A stretch of DNA of 7,061 bases from contig CANRHY010000050.1 in NCBI GenBank assembly GCA_947630515.1, positions 1-7,061 on the forward strand. The letters are read 5' to 3'. Each line of letters starts with the position of its first letter. Position 1 is the first letter of the stretch. Positions 1-5,032 of the stretch are shown here, piece by piece. A model generated the notes under the pieces. That model was not told the DNA's origin. It ran no database searches and saw only the letters and a program-made list of their open reading frames with translations. Source of the DNA: an uncultured Bacilli bacterium (lineage in GTDB: Bacteria > Bacillota_I > Bacilli_A > RF39 > UBA660). Position numbers and translations under genes: made by a program.

Positions 1-86
1 TCTACAAAGTCTATTTTTTGTTCATTTTCTCCATTTTCTCTTAAATATGCAAATAATTTTAAGAGTATTTGCTTTTTCTCGCTCAT
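1..86 (-). CDS. 5' end of a T-box-controlled gene, product not identified (partial)
   Basis: Only the first 28 codons lie in the window; the gene runs off the left edge. The ATG at 86-84 is preceded by a strong GGAGGT ribosome binding site (96-91), five bases from GGAGG to the start. The visible protein begins MSEKKQILLKLFAYLRENGE, followed by NEQKIDFV. It is a charged, amphipathic start with no signal peptide. The T-box leader just upstream implies a gene for an aminoacyl-tRNA synthetase, an amino-acid biosynthesis enzyme or an amino-acid transporter. In many Bacilli the gene after rseP is proS and then polC, but this start does not look like the ProS or ThrS starts I know. I leave it unnamed. 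That a gene starts here is well supported; its function is not. Confidence 0.75.
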   Translation of the reverse strand, partial: MSEKKQILLKLFAYLRENGENEQKIDFV

Positions 87-103
87 TTTTACCTCCTTAT
101 ATA

Positions 104-132
104 GAAAAAGCACTCTAATTATAAGGAGTGCT
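104..132 (-). terminator. Intrinsic terminator of the T-box leader
   Basis: On the minus strand a perfect 7-bp stem AGCACTC/GAGTGCT (132-126 and 115-109) encloses a 10-base loop and is followed by TTTTT (108-104). It lies just before the ribosome binding site of the downstream gene. Its 5' strand overlaps the 3' strand of the antiterminator, as expected of a T-box attenuator. Confidence 0.88.
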
Positions 133-300
133 ATTAAAGTACACGGTACCATCCTAGTGTTTAACTTTACTTTCTATAACGTGAAATAACGTAGACTATT
201 AATCTCTTTCAAAAGGTAGTAATAAATAACTTAACTATTAGTTTCCACCTTCCACTAACTCTCTATAAAATATACATTATTTATCTTGTCCTTCTTCTTC
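104..300 (-). ncRNA. T-box leader (tRNA-sensing riboswitch), probably threonine
   Basis: The leader carries the T-box signature AGGATGGTACCGTG (155-142), matching 12 of 14 positions of the consensus AGGGTGGNACCGCG. Two exclusive folds are visible. In the antiterminator, AGGA (155-152) pairs with TCCT (127-124) and GTG (144-142) pairs with CAC (130-128), leaving TGGTACC as the bulge that captures the tRNA NCCA end. In the terminator, that same 3' strand pairs with GAGTGCT. The T after TGG predicts a tRNA with discriminator base A. Upstream, stem I can be drawn: AGAAGG with CCTTTT at the base, AAATAA with TTATTT above it, and a distal arm TTAGT/ACTAA enclosing a G-rich loop. The 3' side of the specifier loop reads ATTACTA before CC. 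ACT followed by purine A fits the usual rule best (threonine); TAC (tyrosine) is one base out of register. Uncharged tRNA should favour read-through into the gene at 86. The outer boundary near 300 is approximate. Confidence 0.9.
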
Positions 301-314
301 AATTTACAAACCTT

Positions 315-343
315 ATTTTATCACATCTTTTTATTATTATCAA
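315..343 (-). promoter_or_regulatory. Promoter of the T-box transcript
   Basis: A -35 box TTGATA (343-338), a 17-base spacer and an extended -10 TG-A-TAAAAT (-10 hexamer 320-315) give a good SigA-type promoter. The -35 begins seven bases after the rseP stop codon. The predicted start near 308 is just upstream of stem I of the T-box. The downstream gene is therefore probably transcribed separately from cdsA-rseP, although no clear terminator separates them. Confidence 0.75.
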
Positions 344-349
344 TAAAAT

Positions 350-1402
350 TTAAAATAGTTTAAATATATCATTTACTGCTACATATAACATTAATAATAT
401 TAGAAGTATAGCTCCTATGTTATTTAAATATGTTTCTACTTTTGGATTAACTTTTCTTCCTATTATTTTTTCTATTATAAGTAAAAGTATTCTTCCTCCA
501 TCAAATACAGGCACAGGAATTAAATTAATTATTGCAACATTTATGCTTAAATAAGCAGTTAAATATATAAGTGTTTCAAGTCCTGTTTCTTTAACTTGGT
601 CTATTACACTATATACCCCGATTGGACCACTTAAATTATTTACTCCAATTTTACCTGTAAATAATTTACCTAATATATTAAATACACTTATTGTATTTTC
701 ATATGTACCTACAAAACCATACTTTAGTGCACTTACGAGTCCTGTCTCTTTCGTCTCCCTTTCAGCAAAACCAAATGTAGGCGTTTCTTCCCCATCTTCA
801 TTTTTCTCATAAGTTGGCGTAATTGTTAAATCAAGTGTCTCTCCATTTCTTACAATACTAAATACAAACTCACCCTTAGATTTACTAAATCTTGTTTCAA
901 GTAATACATCGTCCCAACTTTTTACTTTCTTGTTATTTATTTTAGTTATCAAGTCTCCCTCTTTAAGACCTCCAATATAACTAGGACTATCTACTACTAC
1001 ATCTCCAACATAAGGCTTATTTATAGGACTACCATATATTAACCCATTTATAAATAAGAACACTATAGCAAGTATAAAATTAAATACTATACCCATTATA
1101 AGTACAAAGAATTTTCCTAAAAATGATTTGTTTTCTAAAACTTGTTCTTTTTTTAAACCTTTACTTGTCTCCATATCACTTGCAAGACTTGTATATCCTC
1201 CTAGTGGAAGAAGTCTTAAACTATATCTTGTCTCATCATTCTTTCTTTTAAAACTAAATATTTTAGGACCCATACCTATTGCAAATTCATGAACATATAC
1301 ACCTATTTTTTTAGCAGCTAGAAAATGCCCAAATTCATGAATAAATACTATTATTCCAAGTATTATTATCAAAATTAATAATGTTATTATAAAATTTATC
1401 AT
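350..1402 (-). CDS. rseP: RIP metalloprotease RseP (site-2 protease)
   Basis: This is a membrane-embedded zinc protease that performs the second, intramembrane cut of regulated proteolysis on substrates such as anti-sigma factors, signal-peptide remnants or pheromone precursors. The 350-residue length is usual for the family. The first membrane segment contains the zinc motif HEFGH (residues 22-26: His22, His26 and catalytic Glu23). A second membrane segment covers about 98-122. A PDZ domain covers about 127-195, with GGLKEGDLITKINNKKV typical of its ligand-binding core. The conserved NLSGPIGV is at 256-263. NLIPVPVFDGGR at 293-304 supplies the third zinc ligand, Asp301; here the usual LDG is FDG. 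A last membrane helix covers about 330-345. The ATG has a GGAGG site (1411-1407) four bases upstream, starting two bases after the cdsA stop, so the two genes are co-transcribed and probably translationally coupled. Identification is firm; the natural substrate is unknown. Confidence 0.96.
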   Translation of the reverse strand: MINFIITLLILIIILGIIVFIHEFGHFLAAKKIGVYVHEFAIGMGPKIFSFKRKNDETRYSLRLLPLGGYTSLASDMETSKGLKKEQVLENKSFLGKFFVLIMGIVFNFILAIVFLFINGLIYGSPINKPYVGDVVVDSPSYIGGLKEGDLITKINNKKVKSWDDVLLETRFSKSKGEFVFSIVRNGETLDLTITPTYEKNEDGEETPTFGFAERETKETGLVSALKYGFVGTYENTISVFNILGKLFTGKIGVNNLSGPIGVYSVIDQVKETGLETLIYLTAYLSINVAIINLIPVPVFDGGRILLLIIEKIIGRKVNPKVETYLNNIGAILLILLMLYVAVNDIFKLF

Positions 1403-1412
1403 AAAACCTCCA

Positions 1413-2210
1413 CTATAATAATACGCTTAGATAACTAAATATTAAACACGCGAATATTACACTATCAAGCCTATCAAGGACGCCACCATGTCCTGGAATT
1501 AAATTACTAAAGTCTTTTATCTTAAAATATCTTTTTATCGCGCTAAAGACCATATCTCCTATTTCTCCTGCTATACTTAAAAGTAATACAAATAATATTA
1601 TTTTTAGTACGCTAGAATACGTAAATAAATTTATATAAAATACTGTACCAACAAATGTTGAAACTAAAACCCCTCCAATAAAACCTTCCCAAGTTTTATT
1701 AGGACTAACGCTTGGACATAACTTATGTTTACCTATAAGCATTCCAGTAAAATAAGCAAATGTATCAGTAAGTATCGTAATAATAATCACAAATAGAAAA
1801 ATATTTAAATTATCAATTCTTAATCTTACCAATTGATTAAATGTTATTCCTAAAAAGAACACTATTCCAAGTAAATATGTCGCATCTTCAATAGTATATT
1901 TTTTACTCTTATTATAAAATATAAGTGGAATTAGTAACAAAAACAATACTGCAGTAATTCTTTGATAATCAGCGAAATAAAAACTTCCTACAAAATTCCA
2001 ATTATTTATCATTATTAATAAAAATGAAATAACCGCAAATACTTTCATTATAAATGGAAGATATTTATCACTATATTTTGCATTAAGAAGTTCAATAAAT
2101 CCTAATAAACCTATTATAGAAGCTCCTATATAAAATAAATTTCCACCTATTAATATTATAGGTATAAGTATTATAAGAATTGTTATTGCAGATATAACTC
2201 TTGTTTTCAT
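1413..2210 (-). CDS. cdsA: Phosphatidate cytidylyltransferase CdsA
   Basis: The enzyme makes CDP-diacylglycerol from CTP and phosphatidic acid in the cytoplasmic membrane, the branch-point precursor of phosphatidylglycerol and cardiolipin. The 265-residue protein consists mostly of hydrophobic helices (about 8-40, 54-70, 86-99, 111-124, 135-150, 176-195, 200-216, 248-265). The conserved region TDTFAYFTG (148-156) is followed by SVSPNKTWEGFIGG (167-180). The CDS signature at 223-249 is present in full: SAIKRYFKIKD, then PGHGGVLDRLD, with the two Mg-binding Asp positions at 246 and 249. The ATG at 2210 is preceded by AAGGA about 12 bases upstream, a slightly long spacing, plus a closer AGTGAT. 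It ends TAG, ten bases before rseP. In Bacillus, dxr lies between cdsA and rseP; here it is absent, as in cocci that use the mevalonate route. uppS is not upstream either, and the operon starts at its own promoter. Confidence 0.96.
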   Translation of the reverse strand: MKTRVISAITILIILIPIILIGGNLFYIGASIIGLLGFIELLNAKYSDKYLPFIMKVFAVISFLLIMINNWNFVGSFYFADYQRITAVLFLLLIPLIFYNKSKKYTIEDATYLLGIVFFLGITFNQLVRLRIDNLNIFLFVIIITILTDTFAYFTGMLIGKHKLCPSVSPNKTWEGFIGGVLVSTFVGTVFYINLFTYSSVLKIILFVLLLSIAGEIGDMVFSAIKRYFKIKDFSNLIPGHGGVLDRLDSVIFACLIFSYLSVLL

Positions 2211-2243
2211 TTTACATCACTTTCCTTCTTCTATTATATTTTG

Positions 2244-2252
2244 ATTATAACA
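2244..2252 (-). promoter_or_regulatory. Extended -10 promoter of cdsA-rseP
   Basis: TG-T-TATAAT (2252-2244) is a perfect extended -10 element, placing the transcript start near 2237 and giving a leader of about 27 bases. No strong -35 is visible; TTTAGT at 17 bases is a weak match. It lies just after the terminator of the upstream gene, supporting an independent cdsA-rseP unit. Confidence 0.65.
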
Positions 2253-2273
2253 TATTATTACAATAAACTAAAG

Positions 2274-2300
2274 AAAAAAATAGAACTTTTTATAGTTCTA
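2274..2300 (-). terminator. Intrinsic terminator of the membrane-protein gene
   Basis: A perfect 7-bp stem TAGAACT/AGTTCTA (2300-2294 and 2287-2281) with a six-base loop is followed by six T's (2280-2275). The last codons and the TAA stop of the upstream gene lie inside the hairpin. It separates that gene from cdsA. Confidence 0.88.
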
Positions 2301-3231
2301 CTATTTCTATAACTTCCTCTTCATCATTAGGATCTTTTATAAATTTATTTTCTTTTATTGGTGTTACTTCTACTGGCTCAACTTTTATAATCTTAGGTGG
2401 TTCTTCTTTTAGAGTAGGAACATTATTTATTTGATTATCTACGTTTTTAATTGCTTTAAATGTAGGTGCTGGTGGAATTTTTTCTATCTCCATCTTAAAT
2501 ACATTATCTACTTTTGGAGTACTTGTTATATCATCTAAAGAATTAAGTTCTGGTAAAACTTCTCTCTCTTCTTCCACTCTAATAGGTATGTTATCTATCA
2601 TAGGAGCATTTTCAAATATATTATCTACGACATTCTTTTGTGCCTTAAATGCAGGAACTGGAGGTATTTCTTTAACACTTTCTTTAAAAATATTATCAAT
2701 TTTATCTTGAGGAGTCTCCACTTCATTTAACTTATTATACTCATTTTGAGTTAACATAGAAACCATTACAGGTGCCTCATTTGGATTATTAATGCTATCT
2801 ATTACAAGTTGAGATTCATTATTAACAACTGTACTTTCCTTTTTATTTTCTTCACTATATAAACTCTTAAATACATCTCTATAATTTAAAATAGGTACAA
2901 ATATAACTGGAAGTAAAACTAAACCTACAGTAAATTTCTTAGATGTATTAAATATTACACCAAGTCTATACAACATAATTAATATAGTAACTATATTTAA
3001 AATAGGTAAAACGAGTAATATAAAGTAAATCCTAGGCATTTTTACTATATCTAAAAGTAATATCAAATTATAAAAAGGAATAAAACGAGTAATACCATTA
3101 ATATTATATTTTTTATAAATATTATCACCTAAAAATATAAAAAGAAAAGAGAATATTAATGTTATTAGTATGAAAAATTCCCAAAAATTAATAAATTTAG
3201 GTATATACGAGCTCATTTCTAATGCATTCAT
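2290..3231 (-). CDS. Membrane protein of unknown function with DUF5684-like N-terminus and repeat-bearing acidic tail
   Basis: I do not recognise a characterised family. Residues 1-118 form a membrane domain with hydrophobic segments at about 17-35, 51-62, 68-88 and 100-116. The sequence pattern FIPFYN (50-55), LPILNI (75-80), then KKFTVGLVLLPVIFVPIL (98-115) resembles small DUF5684-type membrane proteins. The remaining 195 residues are hydrophilic, acidic and Pro/Asn-rich, and probably disordered. They contain an imperfect repeat 63 residues apart: KIDNIFK...IPPVPAFKAQKNV (177-201) and KVDNVFK...IPPAPTFKAIKNV (240-264). The tail ends with an acidic run (DEEEVIEIVEL). This architecture suggests a membrane-anchored tail that binds a partner through the repeats; that is inference. 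The ATG at 3231 has AGAGGAG upstream, with ten bases from AGGAG to the start. The gene has its own promoter and terminator. It is almost certainly a real gene of unknown role. Confidence 0.85.
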   Translation of the reverse strand: MNALEMSSYIPKFINFWEFFILITLIFSFLFIFLGDNIYKKYNINGITRFIPFYNLILLLDIVKMPRIYFILLVLPILNIVTILIMLYRLGVIFNTSKKFTVGLVLLPVIFVPILNYRDVFKSLYSEENKKESTVVNNESQLVIDSINNPNEAPVMVSMLTQNEYNKLNEVETPQDKIDNIFKESVKEIPPVPAFKAQKNVVDNIFENAPMIDNIPIRVEEEREVLPELNSLDDITSTPKVDNVFKMEIEKIPPAPTFKAIKNVDNQINNVPTLKEEPPKIIKVEPVEVTPIKENKFIKDPNDEEEVIEIVEL

Positions 3232-3261
3232 AACACTAACACTCCTCTTTATTCTATATTA

Positions 3262-3290
3262 ATATTACAATAGTATTTAAATTTTATCAA
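3262..3290 (-). promoter_or_regulatory. Promoter of the membrane-protein gene
   Basis: A -35 box TTGATA (3290-3285), a 17-base spacer and a -10-like TAATAT (3267-3262) place the transcript start about 25 bases before the ATG. The -35 is the same TTGATA as in the T-box promoter. The -10 matches only four of six consensus positions. Confidence 0.5.
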
Positions 3291-3316
3291 GTTTTTTTTA
3301 AATTATTTAATAAAGA

Positions 3317-3748
3317 TTATTTAAAATAACTATTAAATTCACTTAATTTAACAACGTCTGCATACTTACTAAGCATTTTAATAAACATATTTACCTTCTC
3401 GTCATTAATTTGTTCATTTATAACAAATACCAATTTTTCTCTTTTATCTCTAAGTTCTAGTGCATTCATCATCCACATTTTTATTGTGGGAACATACGAA
3501 TCTATATTTGAATCATTAAAATTAATTACTTTATAATATTTATCTTTAATCTTTAAATCCACATTTATTTTTTCATCATATGCACCAATCAATGAATTTT
3601 TAGTGCCAACTAACTCATATGAAATATTTTTTCCACGTAATAATTCACCAAAGAATAGAATACTATCCTTTTTTGATATTCTTTTCTTCTTATCAGTATC
3701 ATAATATAAATAATTATCTTTTAATTTTGTTAAAAATTCTTCACAACT
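3317..3748 (-). pseudogene. Detached C-terminal part of the DUF3037 gene (beyond an in-frame TAA)
   Basis: Immediately after the TAA at 3751-3749 the same frame runs on with no further stop for 143 codons (SCEEFLTKLKDNYLYDT ... LSEFNSYFK) to the TAA at 3319-3317. There is no frameshift. The first ten or so residues (SCEEFLTKLKDNY) match in style the acidic final helix of DUF3037 domains, so the stop falls inside that domain rather than at a natural end. The rest looks like an alpha/beta module: YYKVINF, then VPTIKMWMMNALEL, KLVFVINE and DVVKLSEF. It is loosely reminiscent of the DUF1829-type C-terminal domain, but I am not confident of that. No ATG or GTG with a ribosome binding site follows the stop. 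The only early candidate is a TTG at 3592-3590 with no Shine-Dalgarno sequence, so separate translation is unlikely. It probably formed one protein of about 253 residues with the upstream part. Confidence 0.7.
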
Positions 3749-4078
3749 TTATTCTATAGAAACATTAGAAATTACAAATACAAATTGATTAATATAAAAT
3801 TGTGTCATTTTTTCTAGAAGACACTCATCTTCTATATTTATATTTTCAAAGTTACTTAAATTATAATTAAATTGGTCTTCTACAGTTTTTAAGTAAGATT
3901 TCATAAAATCAATATCTAATTCATCATCAAACTCCCTAAGTCTACGCCAATTTTTAATAATTTTAATAGATAAAAACCTATCCTCAGGAGAATGGAGGAC
4001 AACAGCAACATTCATACGTTCATCTCTTTCATAATTAGGAACATATTTCATAATTGCAAATTTAACATTTCGTATCAT
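3749..4078 (-). CDS. DUF3037 domain protein, truncated by a nonsense codon
   Basis: The 109-residue product MIRNVKFAIMKYVPNYERDE... has the DUF3037 pattern: a beta strand, then VPN.ERDERMNVAVVLHSP (residues 14-31), which is the family core E...N.GVVL, an Arg-rich WRRLREFDD segment, and a late strand FVFVISNV. DUF3037 proteins are typically encoded beside a small HipA-like kinase, as here; their biochemical role is not established. The ATG at 4078 is chosen over the in-frame GTGs at 4090 and 4087 because those codons form the Shine-Dalgarno sequence AAGGTGGTGA (4093-4084), five bases before ATG. The ATG comes one base after the kinase stop, so the two genes are translationally coupled. The product stops at a TAA roughly 15 residues short of the usual domain end, and the frame continues beyond it. 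The protein is therefore probably truncated and may be non-functional. Confidence 0.75.
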   Translation of the reverse strand: MIRNVKFAIMKYVPNYERDERMNVAVVLHSPEDRFLSIKIIKNWRRLREFDDELDIDFMKSYLKTVEDQFNYNLSNFENINIEDECLLEKMTQFYINQFVFVISNVSIE

Positions 4079-4079
4079 A

Positions 4080-4862
4080 TTAATCACCACCTTCTATATT
4101 TAACATTATACAAATTTCATTTATTCTATGTAATCTATCTAACAAAAATTCTTTTAAAATCTTTTTTTCTATGTCTAATATATTCCAGTCATTTGGAATA
4201 TTATCAAGAATTTCATCAATTTTAGAATCCTTTAAACATTTTATATGATTTATATATTCTAAAATTTCCGTTATATAATTATTATCATTTAAACACAAGG
4301 ATAAATTTTCAAAATTAAATTTGTTCATTTTTGATATATCTATTTTACTACCAACTAACTCTTTTAAATTATGTTCATTCCATAAAGCTTCATATACAAA
4401 TACATGTGAATGATCTATCATAATTAATGAATTGTTTTTTAAATTAATTAGCAAATTTCCTGGATTTCTATCATTATTTCCCACAATGACATCAAAAATT
4501 AATATTTTAATTGTATCAAATTTATTTGATATTTTTGTTAATACTTGATAACCCGGAACATTTGTAGCTTTATCAATAAATTCACTACAAAATACTGTTC
4601 CATTAACTAAATCGATATCCGTTAATACATTTTTATATTTTTGAATATTATCTATTTGTATTAATTTATAATTTGGAATTGGCAAGCCTAATAATTTTGC
4701 TAATTCTACACAGACATATTCATTAACCAAAACTTTTGTGCCCTCTGGATTACCTGGAAATTTTGCAACATATTTTTTCCCGTCACTACATTTTATAATA
4801 TACGGATTAGTAATACCTAAAGGAATTTTTCTCTCAATATCGACTATTGTTGTACTATTCAA
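4080..4862 (-). CDS. Compact HipA-like kinase (HipA_2 type)
   Basis: This is a probable Ser/Thr protein kinase of the HipA-like fold, partner of the DUF3037 gene downstream. At 260 residues it is much shorter than classical HipA (about 440): it keeps the kinase core and lacks the N-terminal HipA region. Visible elements are the ATP-binding lysine in YVAKFPG (Lys34), a helix NEYVCVELAKLLGLPIP (47-63) with Glu48 likely to pair with the lysine, the catalytic loop FDVIVGNNDRNPGNLLI (123-139) with probable catalytic Asp131 and metal ligand Asn136, and the DFG-like IDHSHVF (149-155) with Asp150. All key residues are intact, so an active enzyme is expected. The start is TTG (4862): a TAA lies directly upstream in frame, and GGTGGTGA sits eight bases before. 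An in-frame ATG at 4877 reads only four codons before that TAA. No HipB-type antitoxin adjoins it. Base use is visibly more AT-rich than in lepA, suggesting acquired DNA. Substrate unknown. Confidence 0.87.
   Translation of the reverse strand: MNSTTIVDIERKIPLGITNPYIIKCSDGKKYVAKFPGNPEGTKVLVNEYVCVELAKLLGLPIPNYKLIQIDNIQKYKNVLTDIDLVNGTVFCSEFIDKATNVPGYQVLTKISNKFDTIKILIFDVIVGNNDRNPGNLLINLKNNSLIMIDHSHVFVYEALWNEHNLKELVGSKIDISKMNKFNFENLSLCLNDNNYITEILEYINHIKCLKDSKIDEILDNIPNDWNILDIEKKILKEFLLDRLHRINEICIMLNIEGGD
4084..4093 (-). promoter_or_regulatory. Ribosome binding site of the DUF3037 gene, inside the kinase 3' end
   Basis: AAGGTGGTGA matches the anti-Shine-Dalgarno complement AAGGAGGTGA at nine of ten bases and decides the ATG start at 4078. 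The same bases encode the kinase's final Gly-Gly-Asp. A nearly identical signal (GGTGGTGAT, 4875-4867) precedes the kinase gene itself. Confidence 0.8.
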
Positions 4863-4882
4863 TTATATCACCACCATAAAGA

Positions 4883-4932
4883 AATCTCTATGGTCTAATA
4901 ACATTATACCATAGAAATTAAAACAAAGTTAA
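4883..4932 (-). promoter_or_regulatory. Kinase-DUF3037 promoter with a 37-bp operator-like palindrome
   Basis: A perfect extended -10 TG-G-TATAAT (hexamer 4908-4903) with a weak -35 TTAACT (4932-4927) at 18 bases predicts a start near 4896 and a leader of about 34 bases. Centred at 4901, between the -10 and the start, is a palindrome of two 17-base arms (4883-4899 and 4903-4919) matching at 15 of 17 pairs around AAC. Its core arm is TCTATGGT/ACCATAGA. The position is typical of a repressor operator. The hairpin is not followed by a T-run, so a terminator is unlikely. Confidence 0.7.
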
Positions 4933-4934
4933 TT

Positions 4935-4974
4935 TTGTAAACATATAGTAAAACTTTTACACCAATATTTACAA
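4935..4974. repeat. Nested inverted repeats upstream of the kinase promoter
   Basis: An inner perfect palindrome GTAAAACTTTTAC (4948-4960) lies between outer arms TTGTAAA (4935-4941) and TTTACAA (4968-4974), sharing nearly the same centre. The repeated half-site is GTAAA. It could be a second protein-binding site or a weak 3' structure of the lepA transcript; no T-run follows. A further extended -10 element TG-T-TATAAT (4990-4982) with no clear -35 lies just upstream, so a second, more distal kinase promoter is possible. In sequence this AT-rich, these short repeats may be chance. Confidence 0.4.
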
Positions 4975-5032
4975 TTATATTATTATAACAAAGATTACAG
5001 TTATTTGCTATATAACTTGAAATTTTTTTAAA

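Noticed and set aside
3290..3345. AT-rich inverted repeat after the DUF3037 gene as a terminator
   Set aside because: The possible stem is made only of A and T, is low in complexity, and is followed by A's rather than T's on the minus strand.
3317..3592. Independent 91-residue gene starting at TTG 3592
   Set aside because: No Shine-Dalgarno sequence precedes the TTG, and the frame is open further upstream to the TAA at 3749, in line with the DUF3037 gene. It is better read as the detached 3' part of that gene.
3749..3751. Recoding of TAA as a sense codon (altered genetic code)
   Set aside because: No bacterial code known to me reads TAA as sense; other genes here end in TAA at natural ends (lepA, rseP), and Trp is encoded by TGG throughout.
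3992..4225. Open frame of 77 codons on the plus strand
   Set aside because: It lies antisense across the overlap of the kinase and DUF3037 genes, has no ribosome binding site, and its composition (runs of Ile, His, Leu and Phe) is that of a shadow of AT-rich coding sequence.
4866..4877. ATG at 4877 as the kinase start
   Set aside because: It is in frame but meets TAA after four codons, and its bases overlap the likely Shine-Dalgarno sequence GGTGGTGA of the TTG start. The protein from TTG already has the expected N-terminal length before the ATP-binding lysine.
4995..5022. AGTTAT/ATAACT hairpin after lepA as a terminator
   Set aside because: The stem is six pairs with a single GC pair, and no T-run follows. 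It is too weak to call.
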